DNA of 64,000 nucleotides from Apus apus (Eukaryota > Chordata > Aves > Apodiformes > Apodidae): NCBI RefSeq assembly GCF_020740795.1, contig NC_067295.1, positions 3,472,501 through 3,536,500 on the forward strand, given 5' to 3'. The stretch's first letter is position 1; each line of letters starts with the position of its first letter. The notes beneath the pieces were generated by a model, which saw only the letters and a program-made list of their open reading frames with translations, ran no database searches and had not been told where the DNA came from. Shown piece after piece: positions 1 to 9,823 of the stretch. A program made the position numbers and the translations under genes.

Positions 1-100
1 GGCACAGGGCGGTGCTGCCGGGCACAGGGCGATGGTGCCGGGCACAGGGCGGTGCTGGCGGGCACAGGGCGGTGCTGGCGGGCACAGGGCGGTGCTGAAG
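1..100. repeat. 20-bp tandem repeat, five copies
   Basis: Five head-to-tail 20-bp units, each starting ggcacagggc, fill the first 100 bases. Copies differ at only a few positions. The array runs off the left edge, so its true length is unknown. It lies just upstream of the ATP5MF promoter. Confidence 0.9.
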
Positions 101-212
101 CCGGGACAAGGTGACCCGGGACCCGCCCGCCCTGTGGCGCCGCGCGACCCTTCCCGCCCCACATCCGGGTCCCCGCCCCTTCCCGCCGTGCCCCGCGGCC
201 AGCAGCGGCAAG
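101..212 (+). promoter_or_regulatory. ATP5MF: ATP5MF CpG-rich promoter/5'UTR
   Basis: A GC-rich, TATA-less stretch lies directly before the ATP5MF start codon at 213. It contains an ETS-like core (acatccgggt, about 160-169) and two cttcccgcc stretches. The transcription start is not visible; this is inferred from position and composition. Confidence 0.5.
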
Positions 213-1715
213 ATGGCGCAGCCGCCGGGTGAGTGCGGCGGGCGCCAAGGTGACCGCGGCTCCTTCCCCTTCCTCCCCTCTCTCCCCTGACCGGGCTGTG
301 TCTCTGTCTGTGCCGCAGTTCTCCTCAAGGACATGAAGCTGATGGACGTGAAGCTGGGCCAGCTGCCCAGCTGGGTGGCGATGAGGGACTTCACGCCCGG
401 CGGCGTCGTGGGGGCCTTGCGGAGAGGTGAGGGCTGCTGAGGGGGAGCGGTGAGGGCTGCTGAGGGGGAGCGGTGAGGGCTGCTGAGGGGGAGCGGTGAG
501 GGCTGCTGAGGGGGAGCGGTGAGGGCTGCTGAGGGGGAGCGGCGGGGCTGCCCTCCCGCCGCGGGCCTGAGCCCCTGCTGACCTAGCCAGGCGGACCAGC
601 GGCTGCTGGAGTAGCTCTTGGCTGGGACTGGGGGGGGATCCGGCAGCCCGGGGGTTGCTTCTGGGCAGCTTCAGCTTCCCCAGAACTGTCCCTCCAGTAG
701 CGTCTTGTTCTCCCATCTGTAAAGGTATTTCTTGCATGGGCTCTGTCTGCTGGCAGAGCTTTGCTGGCAGTATTCCTTCTTGCATAAAGAGGAAATGTGG
801 CTCCCTGACTCCTGAACCTATTTGCAACTGATCCCTAAAGATGGTAAGAAAGGACACAAGGCTTTTATAGATCACTTATAAAAGCTTTGACCCTTTGCTA
901 TAGGGACAGAGATGGCATTCAGGTAAATGTAAATGCAAAAGATTGAGTATTAAAGAACTGGATAACTCCAGAACAGCTTCAGCTCATCAAAGTCACAGTA
1001 ATGATTAATGAAAAATTATATATTGGGTTTTTTTTTTGCTTTCCAAGGCTTAGTACTGTTAATATGAGCTCACCTGGCTCAACTAACACACAGGCTGCCT
1101 TCTTTCACCAGAAACAATTTCCTGAAGTTCTAGGAAACCAGGCTGCTAATTTCTGAGACAGAAAAATACACAACTTGCCCAGCTGCTCTGAAAAACAACT
1201 TTTCTCCTCCACAGGTTATGACAGATACTACAATAAATACATCAATGTGAAGAAAGGGGGCCTGGCTGGGGTCACCATGGTGCTGGCTGGTTACGTTGTT
1301 GTCAGCTACATCTGGAGCTACAGTCACATCAGTAAGTAAAAGCAGTAGGGATGAGTGTGCACAGTGCAGCTTGGGGTGATAAAAACTAATCTGCTGTTGC
1401 TTTTAGAAATAAAATTAAAGACTTTGCTAACCATTGCTGCTCAATCTGAGACTTTGGGTAAGCAAACTTCTAGCCATAGGGAACTGGAATGCTTTCAGTA
1501 ACTTATTGGACAGACAGCATTTCCTGTGGTGAGGAAAACACTTGAATCTCATTAGTCTGACGTGGCAGTACTTAGAAACAACAACTTTTTTAGAGTGCTT
1601 TCTTGTAATTTCAGGTGGGTTGTTTTTTTTTTTTTTATAAGTATCTTGTGGCTTCAGGAAAACTAACTTGCTTTTCCTTGATGCAGAGCACGACCGTTGG
1701 AGAAGGTACCACTGA
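213..1715 (+). CDS. ATP5MF: ATP synthase membrane subunit f (mitochondrial)
   Basis: This is subunit f of the mitochondrial F1Fo ATP synthase, a small inner-membrane protein of the Fo stator region near subunit a. Coding exons are 213-228, 319-426, 1215-1331 and 1687-1715; all introns are GT-AG, and the sum is 270 nt (89 residues plus stop). Recognisable blocks are LGQLPSWVAMRDFTPGG, RGYDRYYNKYINVKKGG and the C-terminal KHDRWRRYH, matching vertebrate subunit f (human about 94 residues). The single membrane helix lies around residues 55-75 (GVTMVLAGYVVVSYIWSY). The N terminus (MAQPPVLLKDMK) is a few residues shorter than in mammals. A poly(A) signal follows at 1819-1824. CPSF4 is the convergent neighbour. 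Intron 1 opens with a tandem repeat of its own donor site (see repeat entry). Confidence 0.96.
427..541 (+). repeat. 23-bp tandem repeat containing the ATP5MF intron 1 donor
   Basis: Five perfect 23-bp units begin exactly at the exon/intron border (427, 450, 473, 496, 519). Each unit starts gtgaggg after ..gcg, so every copy repeats a usable-looking 5' splice site. The first copy is the real donor. Confidence 0.95.
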
Positions 1716-1818
1716 AATGTGAAGGTGCAGCTCTGGAGCAGCCTTGGCTGCTGGCACAGTTATCCTGCCTGCAGACATCAGAACTAATCATACTACAGTC
1801 TGTACTGTTATGACCAAA

Positions 1819-1824
1819 AATAAA
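1819..1824 (+). promoter_or_regulatory. ATP5MF: ATP5MF poly(A) signal AATAAA
   Basis: A canonical AATAAA lies 104 bases after the ATP5MF stop codon, followed by a GT-rich stretch (gtgacactgacttgttatt..). This implies a short 3'UTR. Confidence 0.8.
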
Positions 1825-1849
1825 GTGCATGCACTTCACACCTACTGAG

Positions 1850-3280
1850 GTGACACTGACTTGTTATTTGTCCTGTGTGGGTGAGTTTGTCTTAGTTTCA
1901 GCCCTCCAGGGTGAGTTCAGAGGTGCCTAGGAAAGCCTCTGCTACTTGGGCTGCATTATGAACTGGGGAAACTCTTAATACTGATGCTTATTTAGCTGTT
2001 TGATGGAAGTAAAAAGCAGTGGATTGCTTCCTAATGATAGAGGGTGGACAACTAGCTGAAAGGATGTATTTTGATTTGAAAGAATCCCTGAGGTTTAGGC
2101 AGCTTGTTGGTGTGGCCACGTGTTTCTCTCTCAGGCATCACCCAGTGACAGTTCTCCATCATGGCAGTGCTGCCTCAGGTGAGATCAGCTGAGCTCTGAG
2201 TCTGCAACTCTCACTCTGTCACTGGGATGTCAGAGCTTCTTGCCTCCAATGAACTATTTCTATCAAAACCCTACCTAGTTCTGTTACTAAGAGAAGATGG
2301 AAGGTTATTCTGAAGAGGTACAAGCTTAAGAGACCCTTACTATAACAAAGATCTGTGAAGTTAAACTGAGGGAAAACTGCTTCTTGACTGGCATGCAGTG
2401 CTGAGATCTCCAACAGGAGCCACTACATGTGTAAAAGGAGAGTAAAAGAGCACTGGTGGCTCAGCCCCAGGTGCTGACCCACTGCACAAGGACCTGCTGC
2501 CACTTGGAACTGCAGCTGGGACCACAGGTACCACCAGCACGATCCTTTTCTAAAGAGGAAGGAGAATGAAAACCACTTGTTAAGGGTTAAAAAGTATCTC
2601 AGGAGCTTCAGAGTTAAAAGGAAGGCCTTCTGTTTTGGAAAAGGTAGTGGAGACCATAAATTCCTGCCCTACACAGGGAAGGCAGCCAGACACCTTCAGT
2701 TCCCTTTCCACGTGCCCAGTTCCACACAGATTAATTCATCTCATAGTCTGATCACTTGTGCAGCCTGGAGGGGCACAACATGTTAGGAGAAGTGTCAGGG
2801 TCTGTCATACCAGTCACTGAGACTTTGAAGTTCCATCTTGAGAGACTCTGACTCCACAGTGAAAGAACAGCATTCAAACCAACACAGGATCTGGTGCCTT
2901 CTCTTAATCTGGTCATTTTACCTTGTTCATAAAAAAGAAAAGGAGGAAAAAACCCCACAGCCAGCTCTTTCCATTAGAACACTTCAATAAAAACTGAGGA
3001 TACAGGCAGCCAGCAAATGAGAGGGGGGTTAGAATCAATAAGGCTCATGTTGTAGGTGCATTTTTTTTTCTTTTTTTTTAATTCACATTTTTGTCATTGG
3101 CCCTTCTGAAACACTCTTCTCACAAAACGAAGGGGTTTGGCTGGCAAAAATTGCTGTCAGAAGAATGCTCTGCTGCTTTTAAAAGCAGTGCTCTGTAAGA
3201 ATACACATCTCCACTCCTTCCTCTTCTCTAGGCTATGGAAACACCTGCTCAGTGTGATCCGGACGACGGGGGGCTCAGAC
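1850..3280. other. ATP5MF-CPSF4 intergenic stretch
   Basis: About 1.4 kb between two convergent genes. I see only short open frames, homopolymer tracts near 3061-3080 and no recognisable coding exon or repeat family. The right part may include the distal CPSF4 3'UTR. Confidence 0.5.
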
Positions 3281-3287
3281 AAGGCTC

Positions 3288-3417
3288 TTTTATTCCTACT
3301 CTCCAAGCCATGTTCCTTTCCCTCCTGGCTTTTTACACATGGAAAGGAGCACAAATGAAGCTTTCCTCCACCCACTGCTCCTCGTTGCTCAGCTAACCAT
3401 AGAGATGCCCATTTATT
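3288..3417 (-). promoter_or_regulatory. CPSF4: candidate CPSF4 poly(A) signals
   Basis: On the minus strand AATAAA occurs at 3417-3412 and at 3293-3288. These are 645-775 bases past the CPSF4 stop codon, a reasonable 3'UTR length. Which is used cannot be told from sequence. Confidence 0.4.
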
Positions 3418-4061
3418 CTCCCCCCTGATCAGTTCTCACCCAGAAGATTTAATTTCTACCCTTCAGCACAGGAAGAAGCACAGAAACAAACAAGTGGATG
3501 AGAGTTTTACAACCTGATGTACGTGACACATTGTCAGCCACCAGCACACCCACTACAGCAGGCTGGAGCTGGGAACATGACTTGGGCTTTTGAAGAGCCA
3601 CAGAACAGCAGAATCCCTGCTTCCTCCCTGAAGGGAAGGCATTCCAAGTATTAAGTTTTCCCAGTCAGTCTTCCTGCTTCCCACAGGGAGGGCTGAAAAC
3701 GCTGCAGGTTCTCCCAAGAGAAGTGGCAGAAGGAAAACACTTGAAGGAAACACTGGCATAAGATGTGTTTATGTAGAGTGCTGCACTGTGAGGGGGTTCC
3801 ACATCCATTTGCTTTTAGATCTGCCTTTCAGCAGGGCTCAATGAACATGGGCGGAGGCCAAAATCTATTTTTAAAAAGGTTAAAACATAAAAAAAAGATT
3901 TGTGGGCAATTACAAAAATGTTGCTTAGCAGCAGCCAGCCTCTGACCAGTTCTTTCAGTAATGGCATTAAAAAACAACCTGATTAATAGTTCGAGACATG
4001 GTGCTAGGCAGAAACCTCTCCTCAGTGTTAACAGCTCCCCTGCACTCTTCATTCTGCTCTT

Positions 4062-7000
4062 TCACTGTCCACTGAGAAAGGCCAGATGTCCTTTGGTGCA
4101 TCTGTTGGCATAATGACCTTTTTCACCACACTAAAAGAGAAAAGAGAGAGAGGAGTTATTCTACAGTGACAGCCGTTTTATTTCCCCTCTAGCTGCCTTT
4201 ATTAAGGTAAGCCAGCAACAGTTCTGACTGGGAAGCTTTACCACGTATGGAAGATGCAGCATTAGACAGAGGAAGGTGCATCTCAACCAGAGATTCACAA
4301 CAGCACCTTGAAGCTCTTCAAGCCCAGAGAGAAATGCCAGTATCTGCTGCTACAGAGATCTCCAGATATGGACTATTACTTGCAGCTAAAATAGAAAGTA
4401 GCTATTCATGATTTTCAGTGAAATGGATTCAGCTACTCACTATCCCTGTCCAACCACAGGGATTTTTACCCAGACAAGCACCTAAGGCACAGAAGTTGGC
4501 ACTTACAACTATGTAAGTTTTACTTGTGCTCCTCAAGGAACAACCAACGAGAACAGCTCATTCCTTGGTTTCACAGCTGAAATACTGAGCAGTCTTTACA
4601 TATTCAATTTGTTACTCCCAAGGACCTTCCATGCTAAGAGGGGAGAAGAAAATCTTCCCACAATCACCAAGTCTAGGCAAATCAACTCATGACACAAAAC
4701 TAACATTCACTGTTAATTTGAACATTCAACAGTCTCCTTCAACTGCCACTGTGGTTGGGCTTCCTGTTTATTAGCAGATGAGCACTGTCTGTCCTACAGT
4801 AGCCTTAACTGTCACAGCAAGTCTGTGAGCTGGCAAACCAGGGACCTGGAGCCCTCAGAACTCAGAGCCAGTTCCCACAGCTGCATCCATGCACAAAATG
4901 CAACACCCGTGAGCACAGCACGTGTTCGCGCCGCAAGAGAACCTTTTTCAGGACCAACATCCCTCATCAGGACAGACCTTTGCCCGTGACAAGCACCCAG
5001 CAGCAAAGCAGCCTGATGTCACAGGTGTCCAGGTGACACAAACCCTGCACCTCTTCAGTCCCTCCCCCTCTGCTTTCCCTCCTCCTCCCTCCCCTCTCAA
5101 TTACCTTGTAGCAGGTGACCTGCTCCAGCGGCCGGGGTCCTCTGTTCCCAGAGTTGTTATTTTGAGACTGCATGACTCCAATGACTTGGGGTGTCCTCTG
5201 TGGGTGAGGAGAAAAGTTCAGACTCACTAAGTGCATCGAGGATAAAGACCTTTATGGTTGTTATTTTGTTAAGGGAAAAGAGCACCCACATACTGGATGA
5301 TCAATTTTCCTCCAAGTCTGTGTGTGGGTGCTCTGCCAGCTGGAGCAGCAGAGAGAAGAAATCAAGTGCTGAGGCTTACAAAGTCCAGTGATTCTGCTTT
5401 TCTCTGGAAAGCAGATTCAGAGAGTAGGTTTATGCTGCTAAAATACCACTGCCATCACTGAGAGATGTCAGGCAGATGACAAAACCTTGGCAGATCATCA
5501 CACAACCACGTAGGATTTGCTTTTATGTGATGTGGGAGTGTTCTGTGAGCAGATCTCCACAGAAAGTGGGAGCAATGGTAGGGTTTTCAGCACTCAGGGT
5601 GGCTCCCTGCTTAATTCTTGCAGAGCACTCTCCCTGCCAGGCACTGCCCCAAAGAACAAGACCTGCCACTGCTGGCCTCTGAGCTGGACCAAGAAGGTTA
5701 AGGGGAGAAACAGAACAAAGCAAAAACACCACAATGCCAGGATGAAGGCAACACCAGTCCATTGTGATCAGCTGGTAGACATGAGAGGGCTGGGAGGAAG
5801 AGAGAGAAGGGGCAGAGCTCTGCTTGGATTTGTCCCCAAGTTCTTAATCACAAAAGAATATCACACCCTTTTGTAGAACAGGAAGGGTTTTCCCTCATTC
5901 AGTATTTCTGCAAGCCAGATGCAAGAGCCCAGGTGTCCAGTTCTGACTGGGCAATACACCCTCTTTTAAAGTGCTGTGGGAGAGGCTTTGAGGGTGGGTG
6001 GGGAGGGTGGAACTATGTACCTTTTGCTGGGTTTGTGTTGGCTGAGGCAGTGGTGGTTGCTCTGTGGTTCCCATTGGCAGTTCAAACCTAGGGCTGATTT
6101 AGATGGAAACAAGAAAATTGATTCTCAAACCATGTGCCAACATTTTAGCATCAGCTCAGTCACCTAACTCCGAACACCACAAACATTCAGCTGATTAAAT
6201 TCAGCTCCCAGGAGACAAACCTCCCCCTCCCCACTTCCCTGGTGCTCAGCAAGGAAATGCCAATCCAGTATGCCATACATCCCTCCAGCTGGGAAGTCTT
6301 CTGGAATACAAACCCATCTGATCCCACTGCACTCTTGGCATCTGATCACCACGCAGAGTCTCACTGACAACTCCCTGCAGAGGCCCTGCCCATATTCTCA
6401 AATCTGGACAAACTAAAGGTTGGCCACATCTCCAAAGCTCTTGGGAAGCACTAGAGCACCCTCGTTTGAGATGGATGGGATTCCATGAGAAAGACAAGCT
6501 TCCAGCCCAGCCTGGAAGCATACTCACTGCATGAATTTACAGGTAGGCCCCTCGGGACAGAATCCCACGAGGTAATTCACACAAATGACTCTCCGAGTGT
6601 GCCGGTGTCTGCAGAGGGGACCTGCAACACAAAGCTCTGTAGTTCACCTTCCACACAGACGTTCCCCCAGCAGCTACACAAGCAGATGATGCAGAGACAG
6701 AAGAGCCAGACCCTACCCTTGATTTATAGCCACAGAAGCAGCCACTGTGTGACATACATACCATGTTTACAGAAGCCTCTGTCATACCAGGGACAGTCCT
6801 TGATCTTAGACTCCGGGTCGATGTGCAAGAACGGACATTCCTTGTTACTGCATTCCCCTGCACCAAAGGGAAAGACACTTCTCAGTCAAGTATGCAGGTT
6901 CCAGAGCAAAATAACTCCCAAAACATTACCTGGATCATGTAGCTCCCAGAAAGCTGTTACCAGCACTTATCAGTTCAGGCACAAGTCTTACTGCCTGCCT

Positions 7001-9457
7001 TAACCTAGATGCAGAACACCAAGGACTCATCCCCGGTGAGTCAAGCTCTACCAGACTGGATTACTTATGTGTGCTTTCAAACTCAAAACGTGGGAACTAA
7101 ATTTGAAAGAGCAGTCAGGAGAACAAAAACCAAACATTTAGTGCACCACAAGTGTGGAGAAACTACAAATTGCACACTAACCTCAATCCAAGGAAACCTA
7201 CAAGACTGTAAGTTTCTGACAGCAAGTTGCCTCATTATGTCCAGATCTCCAGAGCTGGAAAGCAAGTGCATAAAAGTTTTGCACCCCCATGCCCTCTGCT
7301 GCTCATCAACTCCCCAAAATAAGACTCATGCAAAGACCAACTGCTCAGCCTACTCATCTCATACCCAGAAAAGATCATAAGCCCTAAAACCCAGTAAAAA
7401 CCTGAGTTTCCCCCTCTCCCCCAAGGGACGAGCTCTCAAGAGCTCTACAACATGTCACCAATTCAGGGGGATAATGAGGCAAAGGACTAAGGAGATCTGG
7501 AAAAGTACAAACTAAGAAAACATCAGACACTGAAGAACAGTAACACCCTGAAGATGCACCAGGATCCTCTTCACCAGACTCCCATGCCAGCGAGGGAGCA
7601 GTAGGAGCCACAACACCCCTTACCAAATTTGGAGTAGAAGTAACACTCAGGCATCTTGGTCATGTCATACTCGTGCAGAAACTCGCACTGGTCTCCTTTT
7701 TTGCACAGTCCTCGTAGCCAGTGTTTGCAAACAACTGTCTTTTCCCCACTGATGTGTCTGAAGGGGCACATGCCTCCTGCAGGAAGGCAGGGCAAGGAGA
7801 AGGGAAAGAAAGAACCATTACAACCTGTGGCACAGGAAGGCACAGGGCAACAGCAACACCACGTTTCCCCCTGCAAAGGGGGTTTCTGAATGCAGTTATT
7901 CCAGTATCCTGCATTTTTATCCTCTATCCCAGCTTTACAAAACACCAAGAGGACTGCAAACAATGCTAGAAAATCTAGTTTTCCCCCACCCTTTGCCCCC
8001 AGGAGAGTGACTGTATTGGAAATACAACTTGCCTTTCCCACAGGCCGCTTTTAAAAAAAATTCACAGACAGCTGCACCTGATTCTGCAAAAGAGAACAAA
8101 GAAACATGGTTGATTCTAACAAAGTTTTGTGGCAACTCTTAAAATCTCTCCTTCCCCAGAAAGACAATCTGGCCTTCAACCTGAAAAGCAGAATTTTGGT
8201 TTGGGGAATGTACTTTCCCCCATGAGTTCTGTGTTTGGATCTGGCCCTCACAAATGTGTGTATTATTGGGGGACAGCACAGGGAATCTGCAGAGGTTTAG
8301 AATCATAAAATCATAAAGGTTGCCAGGAACCTTTAAGATCATCAGGTTCCAACCTCCCTGCCATGGGCAGGGACACCTCCCACCAGACCAGGCTGCACAA
8401 GCCTCATCCAACCTGCCCTTGAACACCTCCAGGGATGGGGCATCACCAACTTCCCCAGGAAACCTATTCCTTACTGCCCTCATGGGGAAGAATTTCTTCC
8501 TGATGTTTAACCTAAATCTCCCCCCTTCCAGTTTAAAACCATTACTCCTTGTCCCATCACTGCCCTCTCCAGTAAAAAGCCCCTCCCCAGCTTTCCTGGA
8601 GCCCCTTCAGACACTGGAAGGTGCTCTGAGGTCTCCCTGAAGCCTCCTCTTCTCCAGCCTGAACAGCCCCAACTCTCTCACCTCTGTTTGGTTGTGTTTG
8701 TTTTGCTTTTCAGATTTTTTTTTTTTAATTGGCATTGTCTTCCTCTGCTCTCAGGCCCAGCATGTCAGTGAATCCTGTACTCACAGTCCTGACAGCAACA
8801 GTCTTTAATTTTACAGCCTGAAACAACCATCAGTGTGCACTCCCTTGCTGAGCCTGACAGGCAGGAACCCGAACACTCAAGGAAATTAAAACACAAGTTT
8901 AGTAGCCTGGTCAGAAAACTTCTTCAAACTATGAGTCTCCTGGGACAATCTGTGTCAGGTTCTTAGACTGAAGGAAAAGGTTTCTAGACTATAGGGAAAG
9001 GTACAGAGACTAAGACCAAGTCCCCCTACCACCACAATGCCTCAGGTACCCAAAGAGAGCGAAAACGAAACAAAGAACCGTGCAGGGAAGCGATGTTTAT
9101 CACGGAAACGACTCATTTTCCAGTCTAACTACAGCTTTCCTTGAGCAGGGATGCACAGCACCCGGGTAAGGTCGGAAAGCTCTCGGCCAGAGCAGGAGCT
9201 GGGCGGACGCGAGGCCGAACGAGGCCAAACGAGGCGCCCGGGCCCCGGGCAGCCCCCCCGCCCCCCGCCCCCCTCCCGCCGCCGGAGCCCGCCCCGGGCA
9301 GAGCGGCCTGGAGCCGGCCCCAGCCCCCCGCAGGGAAGAGAGCCCCTCACGCACTGTCCATGCCCGGGAAGGGCAGCGGCTGCGCCCCCAGCTGCTGCTC
9401 CACGGCCAGCTCCAGGTCGAACTTGATGTGGTCCACGCTGGCGATGAGCTCCTGCAT
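4062..9457 (-). CDS. CPSF4: Cleavage and polyadenylation specificity factor subunit 4 (CPSF30)
   Basis: CPSF4 is the zinc-finger subunit of the nuclear pre-mRNA cleavage/polyadenylation complex; with WDR33 it recognises AAUAAA. Eight coding exons (minus strand): 9457-9355, 8083-8033, 7776-7624, 6857-6762, 6621-6528, 6093-6021, 5197-5105, 4130-4062; 732 nt, 243 residues. Five CCCH fingers are visible (C41..H59, C68..H86, C96..H114, C124..H142, C148..H166), then a proline/glutamine linker, then a CCHC zinc knuckle (C219, C222, H227, C232) and the C terminus HLAFLSGQ. The length matches the shorter mammalian isoform; I did not find the extra exon that gives the 269-residue form. Intron 2 uses a GC donor (GCAAGT at 8032-8027); no nearby GT donor keeps the KGGMCPF frame. 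The gene is divergent from PTCD1. Confidence 0.97.
8299..8682 (-). mobile_element. CR1 LINE fragment
   Basis: A 5'-truncated CR1 copy in reverse orientation within CPSF4 intron 1. It has the typical reversed 3' end (agaatcataaaatcataa) followed by the conserved gggcagggacacctcccacc block. It ends near ccccaactctctca. Confidence 0.85.
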
Positions 9458-9823
9458 GGTGGCGGCTGGGGGGCGGCGGCAACGGGAGGGAAGGGGAGCT
9501 ATGGTGGCGGTAGAGGAGGGGCCGGCGGGCGGCCGGGCCCGGGCAGGCCCGGCCCTGCCCGCTCCGCTCCTGGCCGGCAGCGCCTGAGGAAGGGAGGAGG
9601 CGGCGGCGGCAGCACCCGGCCGCCCCGCGCCGCCCGCCCGCCCGACTGCCGGGCCTGCCCCCGCCCCCCGCCGCCCAGCGGGCAGCGCGCGGCGTCGCGG
9701 CCAATCAGAGCGCACCGCCCCGCGCCGCGGCCAATCAGAGGGCGTCACCCCGCGCCGCTCCCGCCCTTTCCGCCCGCGCATGCGCAGCGCCCCGGGGCAG
9801 GGCAGGAGCGGGGCGGCCCCGCC
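9458..9823. promoter_or_regulatory. CPSF4/PTCD1 bidirectional CpG-island promoter
   Basis: Only 366 bases separate the divergent CPSF4 (9457) and PTCD1 (9824) start codons. The interval is very GC-rich and has no TATA box. It carries two NF-Y-type CCAAT boxes (9701-9710, 9731-9740) in a 30-bp near-duplicate, and a perfect NRF-1 palindrome gcgcatgcgc at 9776-9785. Shared regulation is inferred; NRF-1 control would suit the mitochondrial PTCD1. Confidence 0.8.

Noticed and set aside
9428-9823. Upstream in-frame extension of PTCD1 exon 1
   Set aside because: The frame is open to 9428, but it runs back through the bidirectional promoter and into CPSF4 exon 1. The Met at 9824 starts a plausible mitochondrial presequence and fits the family length.
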